In this document: positions 50,403-58,610 of the stretch, one piece after another | Numbering within the stretch: position 1 is the stretch's first letter | Layout: the number at the start of each line of letters is the position of its first letter | Origin: Clostridia bacterium | Lineage (GTDB): Bacteria > Bacillota > Clostridia > Christensenellales > Pumilibacteraceae | Direction: 5' to 3' | NCBI GenBank assembly: GCA_017500845.1 | Contig: JAFVXY010000008.1 | Coordinates: 1-58,645, forward strand | Length of the DNA stretch: 58,645 bases | Program-made: the position numbers and the translations under genes | The notes under the pieces: model-generated | The model's database searches: none | What the model was told of the DNA's origin: nothing | What the model saw: only the letters and a program-made list of their open reading frames with translations

Positions 50403-51238
50403 TAGCGTCGGGCTGGAAGGACTACGAGGTTATCGCTACCTCTTGCGGCGAAAAGCTGGAGCGTTGGGGGGACGTTTATTTGCTTCGTCCCGACCCGCAG
50501 GTTATCTGGAAGGGCAAGGAGCTTTCATCTTTCGGTAAGCTCAACGCGCACTATCACCGCAGTGAGTCCGGCGGAGGCAGATGGGAATATATTCGCAAGA
50601 CTCCCGAAAGCTGGAATATATCGTACAAGGACCTTAAATTTATAATAAAGCCGATGGGGTTCAAGCACGTGGGGCTGTTCCCCGAGCAGGCGGCAAACTG
50701 GGATAAGATGAGCGACATTTTGCGAGGAAAGGAGGCCAACGTACTCAACTTATTCGGTTATACGGGCGGAGCAACCGTGGCGTGCGCTAAGGCAGGCGCT
50801 AAGGTTACGCACGTGGATGCGGCGAGGGCGATGGTGGATAGATGCAAGCAAAATGCCGAGCTTAGCGGCGTTGCGCCCGACCGTATAAGATATATCGTTG
50901 ACGACTGTATGAAGTTTGTTACGCGCGAAATAAAGCGTGGCAAAAAGTACGACGCAATAATTATGGATCCGCCGTCCTACGGAAGAGGTCCAAACGGCGA
51001 AATGTGGAAAATCGAGGACGGACTTTACGACCTCGTCAAGCTTACTACCGCCGTTCTCAGCGACAGCCCGCTGTTTTATCTAATCAACAGCTATACCACG
51101 GGGCTTCAGCCGTCCGTGCTTGACAATATGCTGTCGTTGCTGCTTCCAAGCGGCAAACACGAAGGATACGAGCTTTGCTTGCCCACAAACGAAGGCATTG
51201 TTTTGCCGGCAGGAGCAAGCGGATTTTGGAGGATATGA
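50399..51238 (+). CDS. Class I SAM-dependent RNA methyltransferase (RlmI-like)
   Basis: The 279-aa protein resembles the COG1092 family of 23S rRNA methyltransferases. Motif I is NLFGYTGGATVACAKAGA with THVDAA following. The catalytic/substrate motif IIMDPPSYGRGPNGEMW is present. It lacks the N-terminal PUA domain of full RlmI (about 395 aa), so it is a short form. Its start overlaps the ileS stop (ATGA) and its stop is shared with the next gene, forming a translation-linked ileS-methyltransferase-rluA cluster. The exact RNA target is unknown. Confidence 0.88.
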   Translation: MIASGWKDYEVIATSCGEKLERWGDVYLLRPDPQVIWKGKELSSFGKLNAHYHRSESGGGRWEYIRKTPESWNISYKDLKFIIKPMGFKHVGLFPEQAANWDKMSDILRGKEANVLNLFGYTGGATVACAKAGAKVTHVDAARAMVDRCKQNAELSGVAPDRIRYIVDDCMKFVTREIKRGKKYDAIIMDPPSYGRGPNGEMWKIEDGLYDLVKLTTAVLSDSPLFYLINSYTTGLQPSVLDNMLSLLLPSGKHEGYELCLPTNEGIVLPAGASGFWRI

Positions 51239-51945
51239 TGGAAGATTTAATCGTTTTGTACGAGGATAATCACGTGATCGTTGTGGTAAAACCGCAAAAC
51301 GTGCCTACGCAGGCAGACTCGAGCGGCGACCAAGACTTGCTTAATATGGTTAAGGAGTATGTTAAGGTCAAGTACAACAAGCCGGGTGAAGCGTTCATCG
51401 GACTCGTTCATAGATTGGATAGACCGACAGGCGGAATTATGGTCTTTGCACGCACCAGCAAGGCGGCGGCAAGGCTTGGCGAGCAAATCACAAACGGCGA
51501 GTTCGAAAAGAAGTATCTTGCCGTTACGGTAGGTCATCCGCGCGACAGACGTGGCAGACTGCAAAACTACCTCGTAAAGGACGAGGCAGCAAATACCGTA
51601 AAAATCGTTCCTGCTCTAATCGAGGGCGCAAAAAAGGCTATATTGGATTATAATGTGCTTGAGGTAAACGACAAAATTTCGCTTATCGACATCAAGCTTA
51701 TCACAGGTAGAAGCCATCAGGCTCGCGTTCAGATGATGGGACAGGGCTGTCCGATTTTCGGTGATGCAAGGTATGGCGGTGATATGCTTGCAAAAGGACA
51801 CAACCTTGCGCTTTGGTCGTACAGTCTAAGATTTTTGCACCCGGTGACCAAGCAGATAATGGTGTTTAAGGCGTTCCCGCCCGAAATTACGCCGTGGAAA
51901 TATTTTGCGGTGGATAAATATATCAACGTGGTAAAACCCGAATAG
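51238..51945 (+). CDS. RluA-family pseudouridine synthase
   Basis: The 235-aa protein isomerises uridine in rRNA or tRNA. The catalytic motif HRLDRPTGG is at 58-66 with Asp61. LYEDNHVIVVVKP opens the domain, and LITGRSHQARVQM and PIFGDARYGG follow. It has no S4 domain, as in the short RluA-like group (YabO type). Adjacent ATG codons at 51235 and 51238 are both possible; the second gives better spacing to GGAGG at 51228-51232. It overlaps the methyltransferase stop by one base. Confidence 0.92.
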   Translation: MEDLIVLYEDNHVIVVVKPQNVPTQADSSGDQDLLNMVKEYVKVKYNKPGEAFIGLVHRLDRPTGGIMVFARTSKAAARLGEQITNGEFEKKYLAVTVGHPRDRRGRLQNYLVKDEAANTVKIVPALIEGAKKAILDYNVLEVNDKISLIDIKLITGRSHQARVQMMGQGCPIFGDARYGGDMLAKGHNLALWSYSLRFLHPVTKQIMVFKAFPPEITPWKYFAVDKYINVVKPE

Positions 51946-51954
51946 GAGGAATAT

Positions 51955-53289
51955 ATGAACATTTATTTGAATATCGAAAAACTTATTACCTATGCAAAAA
52001 TTCATTTATTGCTTGATGAAGCAGACGAAATTTACGTTCGTAACAAGCTTATGCATAAGCTCGGTCTTACCGCTTACGAGGCGTACGAGGTAGATGAGGA
52101 CGAAATCGAAGCAATGGAGAATCCCTTTGCTATCCTCGACAGTTTGTTCGGCTATGCCGTAGAAAACGGAATTTATGCTAATGAGTGCCGCAAGATTTTT
52201 GACGCGGAAATTATGGATATTGTTTCGCTCCGTCCGGGCGAGGTTGCAGATACCTTTAACAGCCTTAGCAAGAATCACGTTAAGGCACTTGAGTGGGCGT
52301 TTGATTATGCTGTAAAAAACGGCTCGGCCCGTATGGACTTTGACAGATGGGAAAATAAGGGCGACAAAAACCTCGAGGTTATTTTTGCGGGCTGCTGTGG
52401 CGGCAAAAAGTCGTACCCCGGTTGCTGCTTCTGTGTAGAGGGCGAGGGCTATGGCGTTCACGCTTCCGAGCGTTATATCCCGCTTGAGCTTGGCGACGAT
52501 TTGTATTATAGGGCGGCAAAGCGCGCATTCCACTCGGGTATGGGTCATATAATCTATGGCCAGCACAAGCCTATGGAGATTAGTGCTAAGTCGCTTGACA
52601 TAATGTTTGACTTTATCGAAGCTACGCCCTCTTGGTACATCTGCACCGCAGAGACAGATTTTGCTCACGGTCATTTCGTTTGCGGACACAAGGCGCTTCC
52701 CATTCATAAGGCGGCAGACGCAAGAAGGCTTAAGAGTGCAGAATATCCGTATATCAACGTTAGTGAGGTTGGCTGGTATCTTACCACCCTTCGTCTTAGT
52801 TGCACAAATCGCGAAAAGCTTGCCGAGTACGCACTCAAAATCGTGGCGGCTTACAAAAAAGAGGGCGGCAACGTGTTTATCAGTCTTCGTAAGGTAGAAA
52901 GCAAATTCGTAATCGAGCTTGCGTTTATGCGTGGTGAGGCTAAGCCCGAAAACAGCGCGCTTGCTAAGCTTGATATGTGTGCGATGGCAGGTCTTTTCCG
53001 CATAAGCGACACTGTACGTGACCAGCTTAAAACAATCGAAAAGTACCTTACTAAGGAAATCAAATTTACCCCTGCTTGCCTTGTTGGCGGCATGGAAGAT
53101 CACGCAAAGATGATCGAAAGACTTATCAAAGAAGTTGGCACGGCAAATCTCGGTGCGGTAGAGGCTGCTCTTGACGTAAAAGAGGAATGCAAAAAAAGAC
53201 TCGTAGCTTTCCTTTCGGATGTGAGCGCGTACACCGAAAAGACGGTAGAGGCGTTCTACGAAATCTGCGGTCTTGCTTGTGCAGAATAA
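51955..53289 (+). CDS. galT: Type 2 UDP-glucose-hexose-1-phosphate uridylyltransferase homologue
   Basis: The family swaps UMP between UDP-glucose and galactose 1-phosphate in the Leloir pathway. The 444-aa protein (family about 490-510) follows type 2 GalT over its length: LDEADEIYVRNKLM, LRPGEVADTF, SYPGCCFCVEGEGYG, GQHKPMEI and FDFIEATPSWYICT. The active-site HxHxQ appears as H238-G-H240-F-V242, so the Gln that stabilises the uridylyl intermediate is Val. Catalysis may be altered or the substrate changed. A strong AGGAGG site lies before ATG 51955. No other Leloir gene is nearby. Confidence 0.82.
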   Translation: MNIYLNIEKLITYAKIHLLLDEADEIYVRNKLMHKLGLTAYEAYEVDEDEIEAMENPFAILDSLFGYAVENGIYANECRKIFDAEIMDIVSLRPGEVADTFNSLSKNHVKALEWAFDYAVKNGSARMDFDRWENKGDKNLEVIFAGCCGGKKSYPGCCFCVEGEGYGVHASERYIPLELGDDLYYRAAKRAFHSGMGHIIYGQHKPMEISAKSLDIMFDFIEATPSWYICTAETDFAHGHFVCGHKALPIHKAADARRLKSAEYPYINVSEVGWYLTTLRLSCTNREKLAEYALKIVAAYKKEGGNVFISLRKVESKFVIELAFMRGEAKPENSALAKLDMCAMAGLFRISDTVRDQLKTIEKYLTKEIKFTPACLVGGMEDHAKMIERLIKEVGTANLGAVEAALDVKEECKKRLVAFLSDVSAYTEKTVEAFYEICGLACAE

Positions 53290-53301
53290 ATAAGCTAAAT
53301 T

Positions 53302-53324
53302 GGGCTCTGCCTTTGGCGGAGCCC
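53302..53324 (+). terminator. Hairpin after galT, terminator-like without T run
   Basis: GGGCTCTGCC and GGCGGAGCCC form a 10-bp stem (one G-U) with a TTT loop, but TAAGTAAAATT follows and not a T run. It may be a weak terminator or an mRNA-stabilising stem. Confidence 0.45.
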
Positions 53325-53348
53325 TAAGTAAAATTAAAAGAGGTGTCT

Positions 53349-53612
53349 ATGGCCAGATCAAAAGCAAACAAAAGACAAAAGACCAATAAGCTTGGTAATT
53401 TTGCGCTGATTTTTTCGTTTTTGGAGCCGCTTCTTGGTATCGTTTTGGGCGTGATTGCGATTATCGTTGGTAGCAAAAATGAAGATACAGTACTGCGAAA
53501 TGATGGCATAAAGGCAATTATACTAAGCGTTGTTGTCGTTGCTGTTTGGATCGCTTTGTCCATAACTTTTATTGCGGTTGGAATAGTCGTGCCGTTTGCA
53601 TTTATGCTATAA
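53349..53612 (+). CDS. Small two-span membrane protein
   Basis: The 87-aa protein has a basic N-terminus (KANKRQKTNKLG) and two membrane segments (FALIFSFLEPLLGIVLGVIA and AIILSVVVVAVWIALSITFI). It resembles DUF4190-like small proteins but I cannot assign it. AAGAGG lies 5-6 nt before ATG 53349; the GTG at 53343 is part of that site. A zinc-ribbon membrane protein gene follows 29 bp downstream, probably in one transcript. Confidence 0.75.
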   Translation: MARSKANKRQKTNKLGNFALIFSFLEPLLGIVLGVIAIIVGSKNEDTVLRNDGIKAIILSVVVVAVWIALSITFIAVGIVVPFAFML

Positions 53613-53641
53613 ATTTATGCTATAAAAAGAGAGTGTGATAT

Positions 53642-54094
53642 ATGTTTTGTAATAATTGCGGCAATAAACTTAGTGAAAGTGACAAGTTCTGCACAGCTTG
53701 CGGCCAAAGGGTGTTAGATACGCCGCCTGTGCGATATGCGGACGATGGACGAATGCACTGTGTGTCCTGCGGCTACCAAATTTTAGAGGACGAAGAGGTG
53801 TGCGGTAATTGCGGATGCCCCACAGAGGTGACTGTGAATTCGCTTAACAGCAGAGGGTGTGCCCCAAAGCCCAAGCTTACGCTTCATATATGGAGTATAA
53901 TTTGCTCGCTTTTTTTAAGCGTCGTTATTGGTGGAGTGCTTGCGATAATAGCGACCGTCAAAGCGATAAAATCGGGCAATAAAACGTTAAAGAGGTGGAG
54001 TATTGCATCAATAATCATTTGCGTGATAGGTTGCGTGCTGAATATTCTGCTTTCCTCATTGTTATACGACTTTCTAATGGCTATGTTGGCTTAA
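53642..54094 (+). CDS. Double zinc-ribbon membrane protein
   Basis: The 150-aa protein begins with two zinc ribbons: CNNCG...CTACG (residues 3-21) and CVSCG...CGNCG (about 40-59). A short linker leads to two membrane segments (LHIWSIICSLFLSVVIGGVLA and RWSIASIIICVIGCVLNILL). This layout is common in small zinc-ribbon/DUF4190-type proteins of unknown role. The ribosome binding site is weak (GAGTGTG). It is followed by a bidirectional terminator. Confidence 0.83.
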   Translation: MFCNNCGNKLSESDKFCTACGQRVLDTPPVRYADDGRMHCVSCGYQILEDEEVCGNCGCPTEVTVNSLNSRGCAPKPKLTLHIWSIICSLFLSVVIGGVLAIIATVKAIKSGNKTLKRWSIASIIICVIGCVLNILLSSLLYDFLMAMLA

Positions 54095-54103
54095 TGTAAA
54101 AAC

Positions 54104-54133
54104 AAAAAAAGAGCATACGGTGCTCTTTTTTTT
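54104..54133. terminator. Bidirectional terminator
   Basis: AAAAAAAGAGCA and TGCTCTTTTTTT form a 12-bp stem around TACGG between the convergent zinc-ribbon and WYL genes. Confidence 0.9.
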
Positions 54134-54185
54134 GTTACACGTTACTTATCTGTACGTTGTATTATCGTTGCTTTTGGTTGCGCTT

Positions 54186-55112
54186 TTAATAATCGTAGCG
54201 TTTCAGAACGCGCCTGCATTCAACAAGAAGCTCTTCCTTTAATGCCTGCGGCTTTAAAATTTTTATACTGCTACCAAACGAGAGAAGCTTGTTTATCAGC
54301 AGGTTGCCGCCGTACAGCGACGCCTTTGCTATGTAGGTGTGTCCGCGCTCGGATATGGCCTCGTGTCCCAGCCACTCCTCGACCTCGGATAGGGCGGTGG
54401 AGAAGAACTCAAATTCAAGCTCGACAAGGTCGGTATCGTCAAAGACGCCGTTAAGCTTTTCGTACACGTCGCTTTCCTTGCGCTCAAACTTGTTTTCCGT
54501 TATCGTCATGTTTTTTATTCTCGCAAGGCGGAACAGTCTAAAGTCGTTGCGCAGGTGGCAAAAGCCGTACACGTACCACACGCCCTCTTTAAGCACCAGG
54601 CAATATGGGTCAAAGTCACGAACGCTGTAAAGATCCTTGTTGTCCGTGTACTCCATATTTATGGTAAGGTCGCCGTCGATGGCCTTATTGATCGTTTCGA
54701 TTTTGCCCCTATAGCTTTGAGGATTTGTCCACGTACCTACGTCAATAATAAGAGTGTCCGTTTTTAGAAGATATTTTTCGTTTTCCTTTACCGAGCCCAT
54801 GTGTTTAAGCTTTTCGATAATGTCGTGGTTTTGCCCATCAAACGAGGTAGCTGTTGCGTTAAGGCAGGTAAGCAGTCTATGCAGCTCGTCTTTTGTAAAG
54901 AATGAGCGCTCCAGCCTAAAATCGTCGGCAATCATATAGCCGCCGTTTATGCCGCGCACCGAGATTATGGGTACGCCGCCCTCGCACAGCGAGTCGATAT
55001 GACGCGCCACCGTACGCGTGCTTACCTCAAACTTTTCGGCAAGATATTCGCTTTTTACCTTGCGGTTGTTGAGTATAGTAAGTAGTATTCCAAACATAAC
55101 GCCGCTTTTCAT
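54186..55112 (-). CDS. HTH-WYL transcriptional regulator (YafY-like)
   Basis: The 308-aa protein has an N-terminal HTH_11 domain (MFGILLTILNNRKVKSEYLA, VSTRTVARHIDSLCEGG), the usual VRGINGGYMIADD, a central WYL domain (about 130-225: GVWYVYGFCHLRNDFRLFRLARI), and a C-terminal WCX-like part. WYL proteins sense nucleic acids or other ligands and can repress or activate. GGAGG precedes the ATG. Its promoter (55143-55171) contains the inverted repeat TGACA-N6-TGTCA over the -35, so autoregulation is likely. The divergent gene at 55215 is a candidate target. Confidence 0.9.
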   Translation of the reverse strand: MKSGVMFGILLTILNNRKVKSEYLAEKFEVSTRTVARHIDSLCEGGVPIISVRGINGGYMIADDFRLERSFFTKDELHRLLTCLNATATSFDGQNHDIIEKLKHMGSVKENEKYLLKTDTLIIDVGTWTNPQSYRGKIETINKAIDGDLTINMEYTDNKDLYSVRDFDPYCLVLKEGVWYVYGFCHLRNDFRLFRLARIKNMTITENKFERKESDVYEKLNGVFDDTDLVELEFEFFSTALSEVEEWLGHEAISERGHTYIAKASLYGGNLLINKLLSFGSSIKILKPQALKEELLVECRRVLKRYDY

Positions 55113-55142
55113 AAATCAGCCTCCTCAAATATATTTTAAAAA

Positions 55143-55188
55143 ATTATATCAATATGACATAATGGTGTCAAGTATATGCGTGTATAAT
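55143..55188. promoter_or_regulatory. Divergent promoters sharing one inverted repeat
   Basis: Minus strand: TTGACA (55166-55171), 17 bp, TATAAT (55143-55148), driving the WYL gene. Plus strand: a -10 TATAAT at 55183-55188 with a poor -35, driving the 55215 gene. TGACA-TAATGG-TGTCA (55155-55170) covers the minus-strand -35 and lies at the plus-strand -35 position. A protein bound there could block one promoter and help the other. Confidence 0.75.
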
Positions 55189-55214
55189 TAAGAAAAAACT
55201 TTGGAGGAGCAGTT

Positions 55215-55514
55215 ATGTACGTTTGTGTATCTTGTACGGGAAATCTTAGAGCAGGAGATATCATTATTTTAGAAAAGGACGAGTATTTTGGCGAGGTAGC
55301 GGCAAAAAAAATCGGTGGTGGCATCGTTGGTTTTGTAACCGACCGTCAGCCCGAGGGTTGCGTGTCCCGCTCGTTTATCGAAAGCCGTATCGGCGCAAAC
55401 AGAGTTATTGGCCACGCGGTTATTCTCAACGGCAACGTTGCACTTTTTAGCAGCGAAAGCTCGGTTTTAAACAACGTCCCTGCTTCGTGTACTTATTCAA
55501 GGCGCGGTGCGTAA
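55215..55514 (+). CDS. Unknown 99-aa protein divergent from the WYL regulator
   Basis: I do not recognise this protein firmly. It is soluble, with strand-rich stretches (RAGDIIILEKDEYFGEVAAKK, GGGIVGFVTDRQ, VIGHAVILNGNVALF). The pattern of a short beta domain with GEVAAKK followed by IVGFV is loosely like a HIRAN domain, but key residues are not certain. A GGAGGAG site precedes ATG 55215. It shares a control region with the WYL regulator. The function is unknown. Confidence 0.75.
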   Translation: MYVCVSCTGNLRAGDIIILEKDEYFGEVAAKKIGGGIVGFVTDRQPEGCVSRSFIESRIGANRVIGHAVILNGNVALFSSESSVLNNVPASCTYSRRGA

Positions 55515-55650
55515 TAAAAAAGGGCAAAAAACGGGCAACCATCAAATAATTTTATAAATTTTTACAAATTTTCACGCTAAAAGAATTGTTATTTTTGTTT
55601 TGATGTGGTAAACTGTATTGGTATATGTACTAATCTACGGAGAAACAAAA

Positions 55651-58251
55651 ATGGCTAAATTGAAAAAAATCTATTATCCGATTTTGGCAGGCGTTTTCGT
55701 TCTTGCTTTGATTTTTGGCTTCATTAGTTCTTGCGTGAGCTTTGGCACAAAGGCAGACAATGACTTTGTCGAAAACGTTAGAGTTCATGCAGAAGTAATG
55801 GAGAACGTTCATAACTCTTATGAACCCACCAATCAGGCAAGCGTTCGCCAATATGTTATTGATGCACTTGTTGGCGCAGGCGTTTACAATTCGCGCGGCA
55901 AGGCGGCGGACGGCTATGCGGCAACCAAAATCGATGGACTTACCTATCTTGCGCAGGAGGTTACTCTTGGTGACGAAACGCTTTCGGCGATCCCCACCAA
56001 GGATGGCGAAATGTATTATGCGGTAAAGACGCTTACCAACATTATCGTTGCAATCCCCGGCAAAACCGTTACGGCAGAGGACGGAAGCGAAAGCTACGCA
56101 AACTCTGAGGTAGTTTTGTTTATGGCAAACTATGATTCGGCGGCAGGTAGCCAAAGCGGCACCGAATCGATTCAGGCGGCGGCTATGCTTCAAACTGTTT
56201 TGGAGCTTGCGGCTGATTACGAAAACGGAAAAGTTCCCGAGCGTACCCTTTTGTTTGTGTTTACCGACGCGGAGCACGAGGGAGCACTCGGCGCATATGC
56301 TTTCAAAAACCAGTTTAAGGGCTTTGACGGTATTGTGGATAACATCGCTCTTACCGTAAACTTTGGTGCAAACGGTACCGGCGCGCTTTCGGTGTCTTCC
56401 GAGGGGATTTCGGTAGCCGGCGTTAAGGCAAACGCAAGCGGTCTTTTGGATGCAATCGACGGCGTAAATCAAGCACATACCGATTACAACGTGTTCGACA
56501 CGGCAAAGATCAACGTGTTCTTTGGCGGTAACCGCTCGTATATAAATACAGCCCGTGATACGGTAGAAAACGTTTCGGACAGCAAAATCAAGGCGGTCGG
56601 CGGAGCTATGAAGTCGCTCGTTTCGACTTACGGCTATGACGGAAAGGAAATTAAGGAAGTGAATGCAGTTGGTGCGTTCTCGTTCTTGGGACTTGCTTTC
56701 TCGTATTCGCCCGTTGTTTCTTATGTTTTGGGCGGCGTTGCGGCGGCACTTTTGATTTTCGCGGTTTATATGCTTGTTCGCAAGGGCGGTCATAAGGGTG
56801 TTGTTGGCGGTGTTGTTGCTCAGCTTGTAGCTGTTGTTGCAACCATTATTATGCTGTTTGCGTGCTACTTTGTGATTACGCTTATGCTTGCAGGCTTCGG
56901 CGCAGTTCCCATTCACGCACTCACATCTGTTACCTATACAAACGTTGGCTTGTTTATTTCTGCAATGCTTCTTGCGCTTGTTGCTTATATCGGATCGTTC
57001 TTGCTCGTTCGCAGATTCTACAAGATCGAAGCAAGCAAGGTGGCTCGCGGCGGCGCGTTGTGGCTTATGATTCTCGGTATCGTTATGGCGTTTGCTATGC
57101 CGTCGGCGGCTCTTCCGTTTGCAATCACCGCAATTTTGGAGGGCGCAATTTTGGTGCTCGGCGTTGTGTTTGGTGACAAGTTCAAGGCTAAGTACGGCTT
57201 TGGTATCGAAAGACTCTTTGGCTATACGCTTCCGCTTATCGTGCTTACCCCGGCGGTTGTGCCCATGCTTATCGGCGCAAGCTACACGCTTAGCGCAATT
57301 TACTTGCCGCTTATCCTTGCCGTTGCAGTTCTTGCTTTCAGCGTAATCGCACCGTATTTCTTGGCGCTTAGACCTATGCTCGAAAAAGCAGTAAGCAAGC
57401 TTCCCAAGCACACCATTCGCGTAGAAAGAGTTGTTACCGAAAAGGTTGAGGGCGCAAAGAAGGGTAGATTCGAAGAGCGCACCACCAAAAAGGTTGTAAA
57501 GGAAAAGGTGGAATGGAAGTATCACAACAGATATGGCGTGGCAATTCTTGCTGTATTTGCGGCATTCCTTATTATAATGTTTGCAGTTTGCCCCAAGCAG
57601 CATTTCAGCACCAACATCGTCGATTCGTATTCGTACCGCGAGGCTGCTAAAAATGACAGTCTTGTGTACGCGTGGCAGCAGGTCGGTTCCTCGTCTGCAA
57701 CCCAAACGCTTAAGGTTTACGATCAGGTGGCTTATAAGTACTTTGGTATGATTAACAACGATTACTCTTGGAATGATGACGAGCAGGCTTACGAAAAGAA
57801 CTTTAGCGGTTCGACCGAAGCGCTCCTTGGTACGCTTTCTCCCATAAACGTTTCGTTCTCCTCGGACAATAAGACGCTTACCTTTGACACCTACGATAGC
57901 GGCGCAGGTAGCTTTATTGACATTACGCTTACCAACGTAGCTAACGTTACCAAGCTTGTTATCAGCTCCGGCTCGGGCGATATCGAAATCACCAACGATG
58001 GCAACAGCACCATTCGTTTCGAGCTTCCGTACGACGTTGATACCTTTACCGTAGAGCTTGAGTACGAAAGAGCGTTCACTCTTGGTGTAGACTATACACA
58101 GTACGTTACCGGCGACCGTACCGAGCAGCGTATGAAGGGCGGCGTTTCGGAATACACCGAAATTCTTAGCGGTCTTGGCGATAAGGAGTTTGTAGGCGAT
58201 ATCACCTGCGGTATGATCTTCAACCGTCAGACGACGTTCTCGTTGTCCTAA
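55651..58251 (+). CDS. M28-peptidase-like membrane protein with degenerate metal site
   Basis: The 866-aa protein starts with one membrane segment (about 8-30). An M28-like extracytoplasmic domain (about 35-330) follows, then eight or so membrane segments (about 335-590), a basic loop and a last segment near 625-645, and a C-terminal beta-rich domain. The layout resembles ER metallopeptidase 1-type enzymes. The zinc ligands are lost: canonical AHYDS is ANYDS (159-163) and the following AxDxGSG is SQSGTES. Only the Glu in TDAEHEG (205-211) remains. It is likely not a peptidase. ATG 55651 follows CGGAG; an in-frame TTG at 55618 is rejected. Confidence 0.82.
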   Translation: MAKLKKIYYPILAGVFVLALIFGFISSCVSFGTKADNDFVENVRVHAEVMENVHNSYEPTNQASVRQYVIDALVGAGVYNSRGKAADGYAATKIDGLTYLAQEVTLGDETLSAIPTKDGEMYYAVKTLTNIIVAIPGKTVTAEDGSESYANSEVVLFMANYDSAAGSQSGTESIQAAAMLQTVLELAADYENGKVPERTLLFVFTDAEHEGALGAYAFKNQFKGFDGIVDNIALTVNFGANGTGALSVSSEGISVAGVKANASGLLDAIDGVNQAHTDYNVFDTAKINVFFGGNRSYINTARDTVENVSDSKIKAVGGAMKSLVSTYGYDGKEIKEVNAVGAFSFLGLAFSYSPVVSYVLGGVAAALLIFAVYMLVRKGGHKGVVGGVVAQLVAVVATIIMLFACYFVITLMLAGFGAVPIHALTSVTYTNVGLFISAMLLALVAYIGSFLLVRRFYKIEASKVARGGALWLMILGIVMAFAMPSAALPFAITAILEGAILVLGVVFGDKFKAKYGFGIERLFGYTLPLIVLTPAVVPMLIGASYTLSAIYLPLILAVAVLAFSVIAPYFLALRPMLEKAVSKLPKHTIRVERVVTEKVEGAKKGRFEERTTKKVVKEKVEWKYHNRYGVAILAVFAAFLIIMFAVCPKQHFSTNIVDSYSYREAAKNDSLVYAWQQVGSSSATQTLKVYDQVAYKYFGMINNDYSWNDDEQAYEKNFSGSTEALLGTLSPINVSFSSDNKTLTFDTYDSGAGSFIDITLTNVANVTKLVISSGSGDIEITNDGNSTIRFELPYDVDTFTVELEYERAFTLGVDYTQYVTGDRTEQRMKGGVSEYTEILSGLGDKEFVGDITCGMIFNRQTTFSLS

Positions 58252-58273
58252 ACCTTATATAATATATTCAGTT

Positions 58274-58304
58274 AAAAGCGGTTTCAGTGCGAAGCCGCTT
58301 TTTT
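58274..58304 (+). terminator. Terminator of the M28-like gene
   Basis: AAAAGCGGTTTC and GAAGCCGCTTTT pair over 12 bp (one U-G) around AGTGC with a T run. 58305-58432 holds no other feature I can support. Confidence 0.88.
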
Positions 58305-58432
58305 GTTTGGTTTAGATGAGGCTGTAAGCCGCTTTTCTTGCATTTGATCGCCTCAAAAATACCAAAAAATAGCAGGGTAGAAAAAAAGAATAAAAAAAGT
58401 TAAAAAAAATTTAAAAAAGAGGGTCAAAACGC

Positions 58433-58462
58433 TTGACGTAAGGTATAGGGGTGTGGTAGTAT
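58433..58462 (+). promoter_or_regulatory. Promoter of the right-edge small RNA
   Basis: TTGACG (58433-58438), 18 bp, TAGTAT (58457-58462), placing the RNA start near 58467-58470. Confidence 0.6.
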
Positions 58463-58463
58463 A

Positions 58464-58610
58464 TGTAAGCTGTCCCGTGAATGAGGGGCTGCGACGTATA
58501 GAACAGCATACAAGGCAGTATCAAGTAAGATAAACGCTGTATGTGGGCCAAGTATAAGGAATATACCTCTGGTTAAGCATAAGGGAAGTGGAAAGCTGAC
58601 TTATGTTTTT
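58464..58610 (+). ncRNA. ssrS: Probable 6S RNA
   Basis: No ORF fits this 145-nt stretch, but it has a promoter, a T run at 58605-58612, and long-range pairing of its ends. UAAG (58466-58469) pairs with CUUA, and after a bulge CUGUCC pairs with GGAAAG near 58590, like the closing stem of 6S RNA. Inside, a GAGG/CCUC pairing and a GCATACA/TGTATGT stem extend it. A small hairpin GTATA-AGGAA-TATAC (about 58555-58566) sits on the 3' side, where 6S RNAs have one next to the central bubble. 6S RNA binds sigma-A polymerase. It is somewhat short, so the family call is provisional. The edge after 58611 shows a possible -35 TTGACA only. Confidence 0.5.

Noticed and set aside
55630..57705. 691-codon minus-strand frame opposite the M28-like gene
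   Set aside because: The coding strand shows clear membrane segments and a ribosome binding site; the reverse frame is a codon-bias shadow.
58464..58610. tmRNA or RNase P RNA
   Set aside because: There is no tRNA-like end, no tag frame and no GAGGAAAGTC core; the size is far too small for either.
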